Shown here: in pieces, positions 52,193 to 63,757 of the stretch | Layout: the number at the start of each line of letters is the position of its first letter | How positions within the stretch are numbered: position 1 is the first letter of the stretch | Assembly: GCA_000263395.1 (NCBI GenBank) | Contig: AJXE01000002.1 | Coordinates: forward strand, 124,001 to 188,000 | Direction: 5' to 3' | Source: Stutzerimonas stutzeri TS44 | Lineage (GTDB): Bacteria; Pseudomonadota; Gammaproteobacteria; Pseudomonadales; Pseudomonadaceae | DNA length: 64,000 nt | Made by a program: the position numbers and the translations under genes | The notes under the pieces: generated by a model | Told to the model about the DNA's origin: nothing | The model's input: only the letters and a program-made list of their open reading frames with translations | The model's database searches: none

Positions 52193-53383
52193 CTACGGAT
52201 TCAACGGCAACGTCACCCGAAACAACGCCCCCTGCCCCTCCTCGCTCTCGACCTGAATACACCCACCATGCGCCTTGACGATCTGCTCGGCGATGAACAG
52301 GCCGAGCCCCAGCCCGGCGCTGCTCTCGCTGCCCTCGGCGCGCTCGAACTGGCAGAAGATGCGCGCCAGGCTCTGCGGCTTGATGCCGATGCCATGGTCG
52401 CGCACCTCGATCCGCGCACCCCCGGCGCATGGCCCGACGCTCACCTGCACCGGCTTGCCGGCGCCGTAGCGCATGGCGTTGGTGAGCAGGTTGGCTACCA
52501 CCTGCTCGATACGAAACGCATCCCAGACGCCGACGACTGGCTCGGCCTGCTGCAGTTGCAACGTGCAGCCGCGCCCCTCCATCTGTGCGGCGAAGCCCTC
52601 CAGCACATGCGCGACCAGCGCCGCCAGGTCGATGCGCGTCGGACGGATCGACAGCTTGCCGGTGCGGATGCGCGAGACATCCAGCATGTCGTCGATCAGG
52701 CGGATCAGGCTCTGCACCTGCCGCTCGTCCTTGTCGACCATGCTGCGCAAACGGTCCTCGCTGAACGCGGCGAAATTGCCGCGCGCCAGCTGCAGCTTGC
52801 GCAGCTGTACCTCGAGGATCAGCGTGTTGAGCGGCGTCTTCAGCTCATGGGAGACGATCGACATGAAGTCGTCGCGCATGCGCACGGCCTTCTCCAGTTC
52901 GGCCTGGGTGTTGCGCAGCTCGTCGAGCAGCACCTCCTGCTCGCGCCGGCTCTGCTCCAGGGCCTCCAGCTGGCGCGCCATGCGCTTGCGGTTGCGGTAC
53001 AGGGCGACGAACACGCTGGCCTTGCTGCGCACCGCGTGGGCGTCCAGCGGCTTGTGCAGGAAGTCCACCGCGCCGCTCTCGTAGCCCTTGAAGGCGTAGT
53101 TGAGCTCGCGCCCGGCGGCGCTGACGAAGACGATGGGAATCTGCTTGGTGCGCTCGGTGCCACGCATCAGCTCGGCCAGCTGGAAGCCGTCCATGCCGGG
53201 CATCTGCACGTCGAGGATGGCCAGCGCGAATTCGTGCTGCAGCAGCAGTTCGAGCGCCTGCTCGGCCGATTCGGCCGGATGCACACGGATGCCCGGCGCC
53301 TGCAACAGCGCGCCGAGCGCCAGCAGGTTCTCCGGCAGGTCGTCGACGATCAGCAGGTTCGCCTCATCGGATTGATAGGGCAT
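52193..53383 (-). CDS. Response regulator-histidine kinase (receiver-first)
   Basis: A 396-residue protein with an N-terminal receiver domain (acidic Asp14/Asp15, phospho-acceptor Asp58 in Ile-Leu-Asp-Val-Gln-Met-Pro-Gly, Lys111 in His-Lys-Pro-Leu) and a coiled-coil linker (about 125-170). A histidine kinase core follows (His179 in Val-Ser-His-Glu-Leu-Lys-Thr-Pro-Leu-Asn; ATPase with Asp-His-Gly-Ile-Gly-Ile and Gly-Leu-Gly-Leu-Gly-Leu-Phe). It is soluble. It probably receives phosphate from, or works with, the hybrid kinase of the same operon. It starts 3 bp after the cheB-like stop and is the last gene of the four, with no output DNA-binding domain. Confidence 0.88.
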   Translation of the reverse strand: MPYQSDEANLLIVDDLPENLLALGALLQAPGIRVHPAESAEQALELLLQHEFALAILDVQMPGMDGFQLAELMRGTERTKQIPIVFVSAAGRELNYAFKGYESGAVDFLHKPLDAHAVRSKASVFVALYRNRKRMARQLEALEQSRREQEVLLDELRNTQAELEKAVRMRDDFMSIVSHELKTPLNTLILEVQLRKLQLARGNFAAFSEDRLRSMVDKDERQVQSLIRLIDDMLDVSRIRTGKLSIRPTRIDLAALVAHVLEGFAAQMEGRGCTLQLQQAEPVVGVWDAFRIEQVVANLLTNAMRYGAGKPVQVSVGPCAGGARIEVRDHGIGIKPQSLARIFCQFERAEGSESSAGLGLGLFIAEQIVKAHGGCIQVESEEGQGALFRVTLPLNP

Positions 53384-53386
53384 GAC

Positions 53387-53989
53387 TCACTCCAGTTCGC
53401 GCAACAATCGGTGGATGTCACGCAGAGGCAAAATAAAGTCCGGCGCGAAGCGCTGGAGTGCGGCACGCGGCATGCTGCCGACCTCCGCCTCGTGCGGGTC
53501 CTGGACGACGGTCAGGCCGCCGGCGCGCTGAATCGCCTCGAGGCCGGCGGCGCCGTCCGCGCTGGCGCCAGTCAGCAGGATACCGGCCACGCGCGCGCCC
53601 CAGGCATCGGCGGCGGATTCGAACAGCACGTCGATCGACGGCCGGGAAAAATGCACGCTGTCGTCCTGGCTCAGCGACAGGCTGGCGTCCCGCTCGATCA
53701 GCAGGTGATAGCCGGGCGCGGCGAAATACAGCGTGCCGCCGCGCACCCTCTCCTTCTCGTCGGCTTCCTTGACGCGCAGGCCGGTCTTGCGCCGGAAGAT
53801 CTCCGCCAGCTGCGTCGGCACACCGGGCGGGATGTGCTGCACCACCAGCAGCGGCAGGCGGAACGTCGCCTCCAGCCCGGCGACCAGCACGCTGAGCGCG
53901 GCCAGGCCGCCGGCCGAGGTGCCGATGACCACCGCCTCGATGGGCGGCTGACGCGTGCCGGCCGCGTGCAGGGGGGTATCGCCGCTCAT
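53387..53989 (-). CDS. CheB-type methylesterase without receiver domain
   Basis: A 200-residue stand-alone CheB catalytic domain. Its catalytic triad is visible: Ser in Ile-Gly-Thr-Ser-Ala-Gly-Gly (about 25), His in Val-Val-Gln-His-Ile-Pro-Pro-Gly (about 52) and Asp in Thr-Gly-Ala-Ser-Ala-Asp-Gly-Ala (about 145). The N-terminal receiver of canonical CheB is missing; the downstream receiver-kinase may supply control. It removes methyl groups from, or deamidates, chemoreceptor-like targets. It overlaps the cheR-like gene by 4 bp (ATGA). Confidence 0.9.
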   Translation of the reverse strand: MSGDTPLHAAGTRQPPIEAVVIGTSAGGLAALSVLVAGLEATFRLPLLVVQHIPPGVPTQLAEIFRRKTGLRVKEADEKERVRGGTLYFAAPGYHLLIERDASLSLSQDDSVHFSRPSIDVLFESAADAWGARVAGILLTGASADGAAGLEAIQRAGGLTVVQDPHEAEVGSMPRAALQRFAPDFILPLRDIHRLLRELE

Positions 53990-54804
53990 AGCTTGCGAAA
54001 GATCCTGTGCTGTTTGTCGAACGCCTCGAACTGCCCGGCGCAGGCGGAAAATTCCACCGTCTCCTTGGTGCCCAGGCCGAGGAAGCCGCGATGGCAGAGC
54101 GATTCGTGGAACAGGCCGAAGGCCCGGTTCTGCAGCGACTTGTTGAAATAGATCAGCACGTTGCGGCAGGAGATCAGCTGGGTTTCGGAAAACACGCTGT
54201 CGGTCGCCAGGCTGTGATCGGCGAAGGTGACGTTCTGCTTGAGCGCCTTGTCCATCAGCAGCGCATCGTAGGCGACGGTGCAGTAGTCGGCGAAGCTGGC
54301 CCGGCCGCCGGCCTGCCGGTAGCTCTCGGCGTACGTGCGCAGGTGCTGGGCCGGGAAGATACCCCGGCGCGCCTGCGCCAGCGAACGCGGGTTGATGTCG
54401 GTGGCGTAGATCAGCGAGCGCTCCAGCAGGCCTTCCTCCTTGAGCAGGATGGCCATCGAGTAGACCTCCTCGCCGGTGCTGCAGCCGGCGATCCAGATCT
54501 TCAGCGACGGGTAGGTGCGCAGCACCGGTACCACCTGCTCGCGCAATGCGCGGAAGTAGCCGGGGTCGCGAAACATCTCGCTGACCGGGATGGTCAGGTA
54601 CTGCAGCAGCTCCATGAAGGCGCGCGCGTCATGCAGGATGCGGTGCTGCAGCGCCGAGATGTTCTCGCAGTCGAGCTGCTTGAGCGCGAGCGTCACCCGG
54701 CGCTTGAGCGAGGCGCCGGAATAGTCGCGAAAGTCGTAGCTGTACTTGAGGTAGATCGCCTCGATCAGCAGCTTCAGCTCGATGTCGGTGCTGCGCTCGG
54801 GCAT
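53986..54804 (-). CDS. CheR-type protein methyltransferase
   Basis: A 272-residue CheR. The N-terminal helical domain has Arg-Arg-Val near 35 and Val-Ser-Glu-Met-Phe-Arg-Asp near 77. The SAM-binding part is Trp-Ile-Ala-Gly-Cys-Ser-Thr-Gly-Glu-Glu-Val-Tyr-Ser (about 104-116), followed by Ala-Thr-Asp-Ile-Asn and Ser-Cys-Arg-Asn-Val-Leu-Ile-Tyr-Phe. It methylates Glu residues; with no chemoreceptor gene nearby, the coiled-coil of the adjacent hybrid kinase is a possible target (inference). It lies 1 bp from the hybrid-kinase stop. Confidence 0.9.
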   Translation of the reverse strand: MPERSTDIELKLLIEAIYLKYSYDFRDYSGASLKRRVTLALKQLDCENISALQHRILHDARAFMELLQYLTIPVSEMFRDPGYFRALREQVVPVLRTYPSLKIWIAGCSTGEEVYSMAILLKEEGLLERSLIYATDINPRSLAQARRGIFPAQHLRTYAESYRQAGGRASFADYCTVAYDALLMDKALKQNVTFADHSLATDSVFSETQLISCRNVLIYFNKSLQNRAFGLFHESLCHRGFLGLGTKETVEFSACAGQFEAFDKQHRIFRKL

Positions 54805-54805
54805 G

Positions 54806-58294
<3,489 letters not shown>

Positions 58295-58347
58295 CTGGTG
58301 TCCTTTCCGGCGGCCACTGGCATCGCGCGCGGCAACCGCTGTCCGCA

Positions 58348-58365
58348 CGTGACCCTTCGGTCACG
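58348..58365. promoter_or_regulatory. Small perfect palindrome upstream of the signalling operon
   Basis: CGTGACC-CTTC-GGTCACG lies 54-71 bp upstream of the hybrid-kinase ATG. The 7-bp arms with a 4-bp centre could be an operator or a leader hairpin; a further half-like CCGTGA follows at 58371. Confidence 0.4.
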
Positions 58366-58495
58366 AAATTCCGTGATCTTTCGGCATGTTCTTGAGTGTT
58401 GCGCGCACAATCAGGTTCCGCGCGGCGAGTTGGCGACTGTACACAACCCATCCCGGCAGCACAAAAGTAGCTGACGTCAGGTCAGCACGCGCGGC

Positions 58496-58654
58496 TCAGC
58501 GCCGGGCGATGATCCACACCGCATGGATGATGCCCGGGATGTAGCCCAGCAGCGTGAGCAGGATGTTCAGCCAGAAGGCACCGGCGAACCCCACCTGCAG
58601 GAACACGCCGAGGGGCGGCAGGAGGATGGCGAAAATGATGCGGATCAGGTCCAT
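58496..58654 (-). CDS. YqaE/Pmp3 family membrane peptide
   Basis: A 52-residue hydrophobic protein with two membrane helices. It carries the Pmp3 signature Leu-Leu-Pro-Pro-Leu-Gly-Val-Phe (12-19) and Leu-Gly-Tyr-Ile-Pro-Gly-Ile-Ile-His-Ala (36-45). Family members are induced by salt, cold or desiccation and affect membrane potential in yeast and plants. The ATG at 58654 has GGAG 7 bp upstream; a much longer frame on this strand is not real upstream of that Met. It lies between the signalling operon and the LEA-like lipoprotein gene. Confidence 0.92.
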   Translation of the reverse strand: MDLIRIIFAILLPPLGVFLQVGFAGAFWLNILLTLLGYIPGIIHAVWIIARR

Positions 58655-59093
58655 GGCGGGGCTCCGTCGGGTCTGCAAGGCGGCCTGGCGGCCTGTGCAG
58701 TGGACCGGAAGCAGGCGGAGACGGTTCCGTTTCGCACGGGAGGGGAACGGCAACCGCCGCCGATCGGCAGCGGTTGGCAGCTCCGGGAGGCGTCCGGGTC
58801 GGTCGCCAGGGTGCGCCAGCAGGCGCAGGAGTGAGGGTGGACGCGACCGGCCAGTCGTGGAGCCGGTCTGTTGCGTCCGGCGCCATCCGCCTTGTGGGCG
58901 AACAGCGCGACCAAGCGGTTCGCTTAGCGTGCTAACTATTTCAAAAAAAACCTGCCTGGGCCATTGGCGGAAGGTCGAATCCCGGCCGGCTTGCGCGGCG
59001 CATCGTCTATCCTGCCGGGACGCTGGAATACCGGAACGTCTGGGCCGGGCGGCAGTCATCTGCTCGAGCGCCAGAAATCTCACAGGAACCGCC
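58655..59093. other. Divergent control region between the Pmp3-like and LEA-like genes
   Basis: About 440 bp without a supportable gene. It is mostly GC-rich, with an AT-rich island (58928-58952, including an A8 run) that is a likely promoter area for the plus-strand gene. I could not fix -35/-10 boxes confidently. It may hold an undetected small RNA. Confidence 0.5.
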
Positions 59094-59591
59094 ATGCCCA
59101 AGCCCCTGCTATCGCGCCTGCGCCTGCTTGCCCTCGCGCTGCTCGCCCTGAGCCTGTCCGCCTGTGCGCTGCTGCCCTCGCACGACCCGCTCGAGGTGCA
59201 GGTCGCCGGCATCCAGCCGCTGCCGGGCGAAGGGCTGGAGTTGCGCCTGCTGGTCAAGCTGCGCCTGCAGAATCCCAACGACGCCGCGGTGGACTACGAC
59301 GGCGTGGCGCTGAGCCTCTCGGTCAACGACCGACGCCTGGCCAGCGGCGTCAGCGACCAGCGCGGCAGCGTGCCACGCTTCGGCGAGCGCGTAGTCAGCG
59401 TGCCGGTGACCATCTCGGCGCTGTCGGTTGCGCGGCAGGCGCTCGGGCTGGCCGATGGCAGCCGGCTCGATGCGCTGCCCTACGTGCTGCGCGGCAAGCT
59501 CGGCGGCGGGCTGTTCGGCACGCGGCGCTTCACCGACAAGGGCACGCTGGACCTGTCCGGCGTCGCCAATCCGTATCGCCCGCTGCCGTAG
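59094..59591 (+). CDS. LEA type 2 / WHy-domain lipoprotein
   Basis: A 165-residue lipoprotein with a signal peptide ending in lipobox Leu-Ser-Ala-Cys24. The mature part is one LEA_2/WHy beta-sandwich (about 32-150) with the typical Leu-Arg-Leu-Gln-Asn-Pro-Asn-Asp-Ala (about 57-65). Such domains are linked to desiccation and osmotic tolerance. The residue after Cys is Ala, which favours outer-membrane sorting by the Lol system. AGGA precedes the ATG at 59094. It is convergent with the trehalase gene 6 bp away. Confidence 0.85.
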   Translation: MPKPLLSRLRLLALALLALSLSACALLPSHDPLEVQVAGIQPLPGEGLELRLLVKLRLQNPNDAAVDYDGVALSLSVNDRRLASGVSDQRGSVPRFGERVVSVPVTISALSVARQALGLADGSRLDALPYVLRGKLGGGLFGTRRFTDKGTLDLSGVANPYRPLP

Positions 59592-59597
59592 CGCCGG

Positions 59598-61181
59598 CTA
59601 GTCCGGCCGACAACGGCCGGCGCGGCAGCGGTTGGCTTGGTGCCCCGGGTCTTCCTGCATCAGCTTGCGGGTCACGCCGTTGGTCCAGCCGAAGCCGTCC
59701 TGACGCTGGTATTCGCCGCCGCCAGCCTTCTCGGTGCAGGGCCGCAGCACATACTTTTCCACCAGCTTGTTTTCGCGCTCGAACAGGTAGCTGACGATCT
59801 CCAGCCAGCGCCGTTCGATCTCCAGCGCCAGCGCTTGATGGCCGTAGTGCTGCAGGCCGCGAATGCCAATCCACTGCAGCGGCGCCCAGCCGTTGGGGCA
59901 GTCCCATTGCTCGCCGCTGCCATACACCTCGGTCGTGCGCAGGCCGCCGGGTGCCAGCAGCCGCGTGCGCACCACCTCGGCCACGCGCGCCGCCTGTCGC
60001 GAGTCGGCCAGCTGGACGAACAGCGGCATCAGCGTGGCGGCGGTGAGGTTGTCGCGCTGGCGCTGGCGCGCCCAGTCGTAGTCGAAATAGGCGCCGCCGA
60101 CGTCGTTCCACATATGGCGCTGCATCGCCGTGCGCCGCCGCTCGGCATAGTCGTGAAATTGCCCGGCATCGCGGCGCAGCCCCTCGACCGCACAGAGCCG
60201 GGCGATCTGCCGCTCCAGGTGGTAGAGCAGCGCATTGAGATCGACCGGCAGGATGCAGGTGGTGCGGATGCTTGCCAGGCGACACGGATCGTCCAGCCAG
60301 CGCGAGCTGAAATCCCAGCCGGACTCGGCCGCGGCACGCAGGTGGCGATACACCTCATGCGCCGGACGCGAGGAGTGCCGCGCGGTCTCGACGTCCTCGC
60401 GGTAGGCCTCCTCGCGCGGCGTGTCGCGTTCGTCCCAGTAGCGGTTGAGCAGGCAGCCGTCCGCCTGGCGCACGCAGCGCCGGTGCGCCTCGCCCGGTCG
60501 CAACTCGGCGCCGCCGTCCATCCAGAAGGCGTATTCCTTGCGCAGCTGCGGCAGGTAGTCGGTGGCGGGGTGCACGCCGGTCTGCTCGAACAGCTCGGTC
60601 ATCAGCGCGAACACCGGCGGCTGCGAGCGGCCGAGGTAGTAGCTGCGATTGCCGTTGGGCACGTGGCCGTAGGTGTCGATCAGGTAGGCGAAGTTATCGG
60701 CCATCGAGCGCAGCAGCTCGCAGTGGCCGCTCTCGTCGAGGCCGAGCATGGTGAAGTACGAGTCCCAGTAGTACAGCTCGGTGAAGCGCCCGCCAGGCAC
60801 CACGTAGGGGTGCGGCAACGGCAGCAGCGAGGAGAACGGCGGATGCTCGCGCGGCTGGCGGGTCAGCACCGGCCACAGCCGATCGATGTGCGCCGCCAGG
60901 CTGTCGTCCGGGTTGGCGACGAACGCCTTCGGCGGCAACTCATAGGGGCTGAAGTTGGCGTGCACGAACGCGGCGAGGTCGAAATCCGCGGCATCGCGCT
61001 GCGCGCGGTAGTCGTCGAGAATCGCCTGCGGCTCGCGGCACGGCACGCAATCGACGAAGGTCTTGCTGTCGGCGAACACGCGCTGCATCTGCACCGCGAC
61101 GAACAGCTCCTCGTAGCGCTCGGCTGGGGTCAGGCTGTCGGCCATGCCGGCAAGCTCGACGGCGGGGGCGATGTCGGTCAT
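59598..61181 (-). CDS. treF: Cytoplasmic-type trehalase
   Basis: A 527-residue GH37 trehalase. It has Pro-Gly-Gly-Arg-Phe-Thr-Glu-Leu-Tyr-Tyr-Trp-Asp-Ser-Tyr (signature 1, about 130-143), Gly-Trp-Asp-Phe-Ser-Ser-Arg-Trp (catalytic Asp), Gln-Trp-Asp-Cys-Pro-Asn-Gly-Trp-Ala-Pro (signature 2, with Cys in place of the usual Tyr) and Gly-Gly-Gly-Glu-Tyr (catalytic Glu). There is no signal peptide, so it is TreF-like. It hydrolyses trehalose to glucose. The ATG at 61181 overlaps the SDR stop as ATGA; an ATG six codons earlier is possible. It is coupled to the SDR gene, suggesting glucose or sugar oxidation downstream of trehalose. Confidence 0.92.
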   Translation of the reverse strand: MTDIAPAVELAGMADSLTPAERYEELFVAVQMQRVFADSKTFVDCVPCREPQAILDDYRAQRDAADFDLAAFVHANFSPYELPPKAFVANPDDSLAAHIDRLWPVLTRQPREHPPFSSLLPLPHPYVVPGGRFTELYYWDSYFTMLGLDESGHCELLRSMADNFAYLIDTYGHVPNGNRSYYLGRSQPPVFALMTELFEQTGVHPATDYLPQLRKEYAFWMDGGAELRPGEAHRRCVRQADGCLLNRYWDERDTPREEAYREDVETARHSSRPAHEVYRHLRAAAESGWDFSSRWLDDPCRLASIRTTCILPVDLNALLYHLERQIARLCAVEGLRRDAGQFHDYAERRRTAMQRHMWNDVGGAYFDYDWARQRQRDNLTAATLMPLFVQLADSRQAARVAEVVRTRLLAPGGLRTTEVYGSGEQWDCPNGWAPLQWIGIRGLQHYGHQALALEIERRWLEIVSYLFERENKLVEKYVLRPCTEKAGGGEYQRQDGFGWTNGVTRKLMQEDPGHQANRCRAGRCRPD

Positions 61182-61945
61182 TGCTCGTGGTAGTTCCATA
61201 GCAGGCCGCCGTCGACCACCAGCGTCGTGCCGGTGATGTAATCGGCCTCGTCCGAGGCGAGAAAGGCCACCGCGCCGGCGATGTCGCGCGGCTGGCCGAG
61301 CCGGCGTGCGGGAATGTCCCGCAGCAGGCCGGCGAGCTTGTCCGGCTGCTGCAGCAGCTCGCGGTTGATCGGCGTTTCGATGGCGCCGGGCGCGACGTTG
61401 TTGACGGTGATGCCCAGCGGCGCCAGCTCGATGGCGAGGTTGCGCATGAGCATCTTCAGCCCGCCCTTGCTGGCGCAGTAGCTGGCGAAGTTGGGGTGCG
61501 GCAGCTCCTCGTGCACCGAACTGTTGTTGATGATGCGCCCGCCGTGGCCGGCATCGCGCAGATGGCGGGCAAAAGCCTGGGCGAGGAAGAACGGCCCGCG
61601 CAGGTTGACCGCCAGCACCCGCTCGTAATCCTCCAGGCTCGCGTCGAGAAAGCCCGCCTGCGTCTGGATGCCGGCGTTATTGACCAGGATGTCCAGCCGC
61701 CCGAGCTGCGCCACGCTCTCGCGCACCAGCCGCTGGCAATCCTCCACGCGGGACACGTCGGCGGCGACGATGCAGGCACGGCGCCCGGTGGCGCGGACCA
61801 GGGCTGCGCTTTCGCGAGCGTCGGCATCGTCCTCGCGACCGTTGATGACGATATCGGCGCCCGCTTCAGCGAGCCGCACGGCAATGCCACGGCCGATCCC
61901 CTGGGTACTACCGGTGACCAGTGCGACCCGGTCGAGCAACTTCAT
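61178..61945 (-). CDS. SDR oxidoreductase (glucose 1-dehydrogenase-like)
   Basis: A 255-residue classical short-chain dehydrogenase. It has the NAD(P) motif Thr-Gly-Ser-Thr-Gln-Gly-Ile-Gly (11-18), Asn-Asn-Ala-Gly (89-92), catalytic Ser near 142-143, Tyr156 and Lys160, and C-terminal Asp-Gly-Gly. The best guess is a glucose 1-dehydrogenase because it is translationally coupled to trehalase, which yields glucose; the substrate is not readable from sequence. GGAGG lies 6 bp before the ATG, one of the strongest RBSs in the window. Confidence 0.85.
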   Translation of the reverse strand: MKLLDRVALVTGSTQGIGRGIAVRLAEAGADIVINGREDDADARESAALVRATGRRACIVAADVSRVEDCQRLVRESVAQLGRLDILVNNAGIQTQAGFLDASLEDYERVLAVNLRGPFFLAQAFARHLRDAGHGGRIINNSSVHEELPHPNFASYCASKGGLKMLMRNLAIELAPLGITVNNVAPGAIETPINRELLQQPDKLAGLLRDIPARRLGQPRDIAGAVAFLASDEADYITGTTLVVDGGLLWNYHEQ

Positions 61946-62103
61946 TCAGCACCTCCGCGAGCAAAGCCCTGCAGTTGTGACGCAGCGCGCCGCGGCGCGT
62001 TCCGTTGCGCTGCCCGGCGGTGCGATGGCCAGAGGCCGCGCTTCCTCGGGCTGCGGCAAAAGCGCACAATAGAGCGCTTTTTTGCGGCCCTAGGAAGGAC
62101 CCC

Positions 62104-62997
62104 ATGGCATCTCCCGACCTGCGCAAAGGCTACCTGCTGGGGCTCGTCACCTTCGGCATCTGGGGCATGTTCCCGCTGTACTTCAAATCCATCGAACAGT
62201 TCGGCGCCCTGGAGATCGTCACCCAGCGCGCGATCTGGTCGGCGCTGTTCGGCACGCTGGTGCTGCTGGTCTGGCGCCACCCCGGCTGGCTGCGCGAGCT
62301 GCTCGAACACCCGCGGCGCATCGGCGTGCTGGCGATCTCCAGCCTGCTCATCGCGAGCAACTGGCTGATCTACGTCTGGGCGGTGAACCACGGTCACATG
62401 GTCGCGGCCAGCCTGGGCTACTACATCAATCCGCTGGTCAACGTGCTGCTCGGGCTGATCGTGCTGCGCGAGCGGCTGCGTCCGCTGCAGTGGCTGGCGG
62501 TGGCGATGGCAGCTGCCGGCGTGGCCTTGCAGCTGCTGACGCTGGGCGAGTTTCCGTGGATCTCCATCGCGCTGGCGCTGAGCTTCGGCAGCTATGGGCT
62601 GTTGCGCAAACAGGCGCCGGTGGCGGCGCTGCCCGGGCTGGTGGTGGAAACCTGGCTGCTGCTGCCGGTGGCGCTGATCTGGCTGTTGTTCTTCGGCAAC
62701 GGCGCGAGCACCGAGCCGGCGCTGTGGACCACCCGCGAAGCGCTCTGGCTGATGGCCGCCGGGCCGGTGACGCTGATCCCGCTGCTGTGCTTCAACGCCG
62801 CCGCGCGCCACCTGCCCTACTCGACGCTGGGGTTTCTGCAGTACATCACCCCGACGCTGTTGCTGATCCTCGCCGTGCAGCTGTTCGACGAGCCCTTCCC
62901 GGCGGACAAGCAGCTGGCGTTCTTTTTCATCTGGGCGGGGCTGGCGGTGTACAGCGTCGATACCTGGCGGCTGATGCGCAAGACCGCAACGGCCTGA
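62104..62997 (+). CDS. rarD: EamA-family permease RarD
   Basis: A 297-residue protein with ten hydrophobic helices and the RarD N-terminus Gly-Tyr-Leu-Leu-Gly-Leu-Val-Thr-Phe-Gly-Ile-Trp-Gly-Met-Phe-Pro-Leu-Tyr-Phe. Another family mark is Gly-Tyr-Tyr-Ile-Asn-Pro-Leu-Val-Asn-Val-Leu-Leu-Gly (about 107-119). It is named for chloramphenicol sensitivity; the transported compound is unknown. AGGAAGGA precedes the ATG. It is convergent with gcvR across 15 bp. Confidence 0.93.
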   Translation: MASPDLRKGYLLGLVTFGIWGMFPLYFKSIEQFGALEIVTQRAIWSALFGTLVLLVWRHPGWLRELLEHPRRIGVLAISSLLIASNWLIYVWAVNHGHMVAASLGYYINPLVNVLLGLIVLRERLRPLQWLAVAMAAAGVALQLLTLGEFPWISIALALSFGSYGLLRKQAPVAALPGLVVETWLLLPVALIWLLFFGNGASTEPALWTTREALWLMAAGPVTLIPLLCFNAAARHLPYSTLGFLQYITPTLLLILAVQLFDEPFPADKQLAFFFIWAGLAVYSVDTWRLMRKTATA

Positions 62998-63012
62998 CCG
63001 CGACCGCGCCGC

Positions 63013-63531
63013 TCACTCCGGCGCTTGCAGCTTGAGTTCCACCATCAGGTCGTCGGCCAGGGTTTCCAGGCGGCCTTGCAGGACTTCCAGCGACAGCTCG
63101 CTGGGCACCGCCAGGCGCGCCTCGGCACGGAACAGCGGCTCGCCGCTCATCGGCGCCGACAGCACGTCGGTGTCCAGACTCTCCAGGTTGACGCCATGCT
63201 CGGCGAGCAGGCGGGTGATGTCGCGCACGATGCCGGGGCGGTCGTTGCCGACCAGCTCCAGCTCGATTTCCTGCCAGCTGGTCGGCGGCTCGCTGCCGCT
63301 GTGCGCCAGCAGCACGCGAATGCCCTGCGCCTGCAAACCCTGCAGCGCCGCGGTGAGTGCGGCATGGGCTTCGCTCGGCACCGCCACCCGCAGGATTCCG
63401 GCGAACTGCCCGGCCATGCGCGACATGCGGCTCTCCAGCCAGTTACCGCCATGTTCGGCGATGCACTGAGCCAGCCGCTCGACCAGCCCGGGCTGATCCT
63501 CGGCGATGACGGTGAGTACGAGGTGATCCAT
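63013..63531 (-). CDS. gcvR: Glycine cleavage system transcriptional repressor (GcvR), tandem ACT
   Basis: A 172-residue protein of two ACT domains. Domain 1 is about 1-75 with Val-Ile-Ala-Glu-Asp-Gln-Pro-Gly-Leu-Val, and domain 2 is about 88-165 with Val-Gly-Asn-Asp-Arg-Pro-Gly-Ile-Val. There is no DNA-binding domain, as in E. coli GcvR, which binds GcvA and glycine. AAAGGAG stands 7 bp before the ATG. It is divergent from glcB, 226 bp away. Assignment to GcvR rather than another double-ACT protein rests on length and motif. Confidence 0.85.
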   Translation of the reverse strand: MDHLVLTVIAEDQPGLVERLAQCIAEHGGNWLESRMSRMAGQFAGILRVAVPSEAHAALTAALQGLQAQGIRVLLAHSGSEPPTSWQEIELELVGNDRPGIVRDITRLLAEHGVNLESLDTDVLSAPMSGEPLFRAEARLAVPSELSLEVLQGRLETLADDLMVELKLQAPE

Positions 63532-63683
63532 TGCCTGCTCCTTTGACGCTAAGCGGTTCGCATGAAAAGACGTTTTCTAGGTATAGCAGGCAGCGACGCA
63601 GCGGCCGGCGCCGGGCACAACCGGCCATCGCCGCGCGGCAGGAAAGCGCCACTTTCAGCGGACTGATTTTCCCCGGCGCTTCA

Positions 63684-63709
63684 TGTAGTATCCGCCGACC
63701 CGGACTACA
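63684..63709. promoter_or_regulatory. TGTAGT-N14-ACTACA palindrome upstream of glcB
   Basis: Inverted half-sites TGTAGT (63684-63689) and ACTACA (63704-63709) lie 49-74 bp before the glcB ATG. The half-site equals that of the aceE operators (spacer 3), but the spacer here is 14, about one helical turn longer. It could be a regulator site for glcB or a coincidence. Confidence 0.35.
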
Positions 63710-63757
63710 AGAAATTGCATCCGACAGATTTGAAAGAAGAACCAAGTGAGGCGAGTA

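Noticed and set aside
58913..58925. AAGCG-GTT-CGCTT mini-palindrome, also partly present at 63554
   Set aside because: An 11-base match within 64 kb is expected by chance, and no shared function of the two sites is evident.
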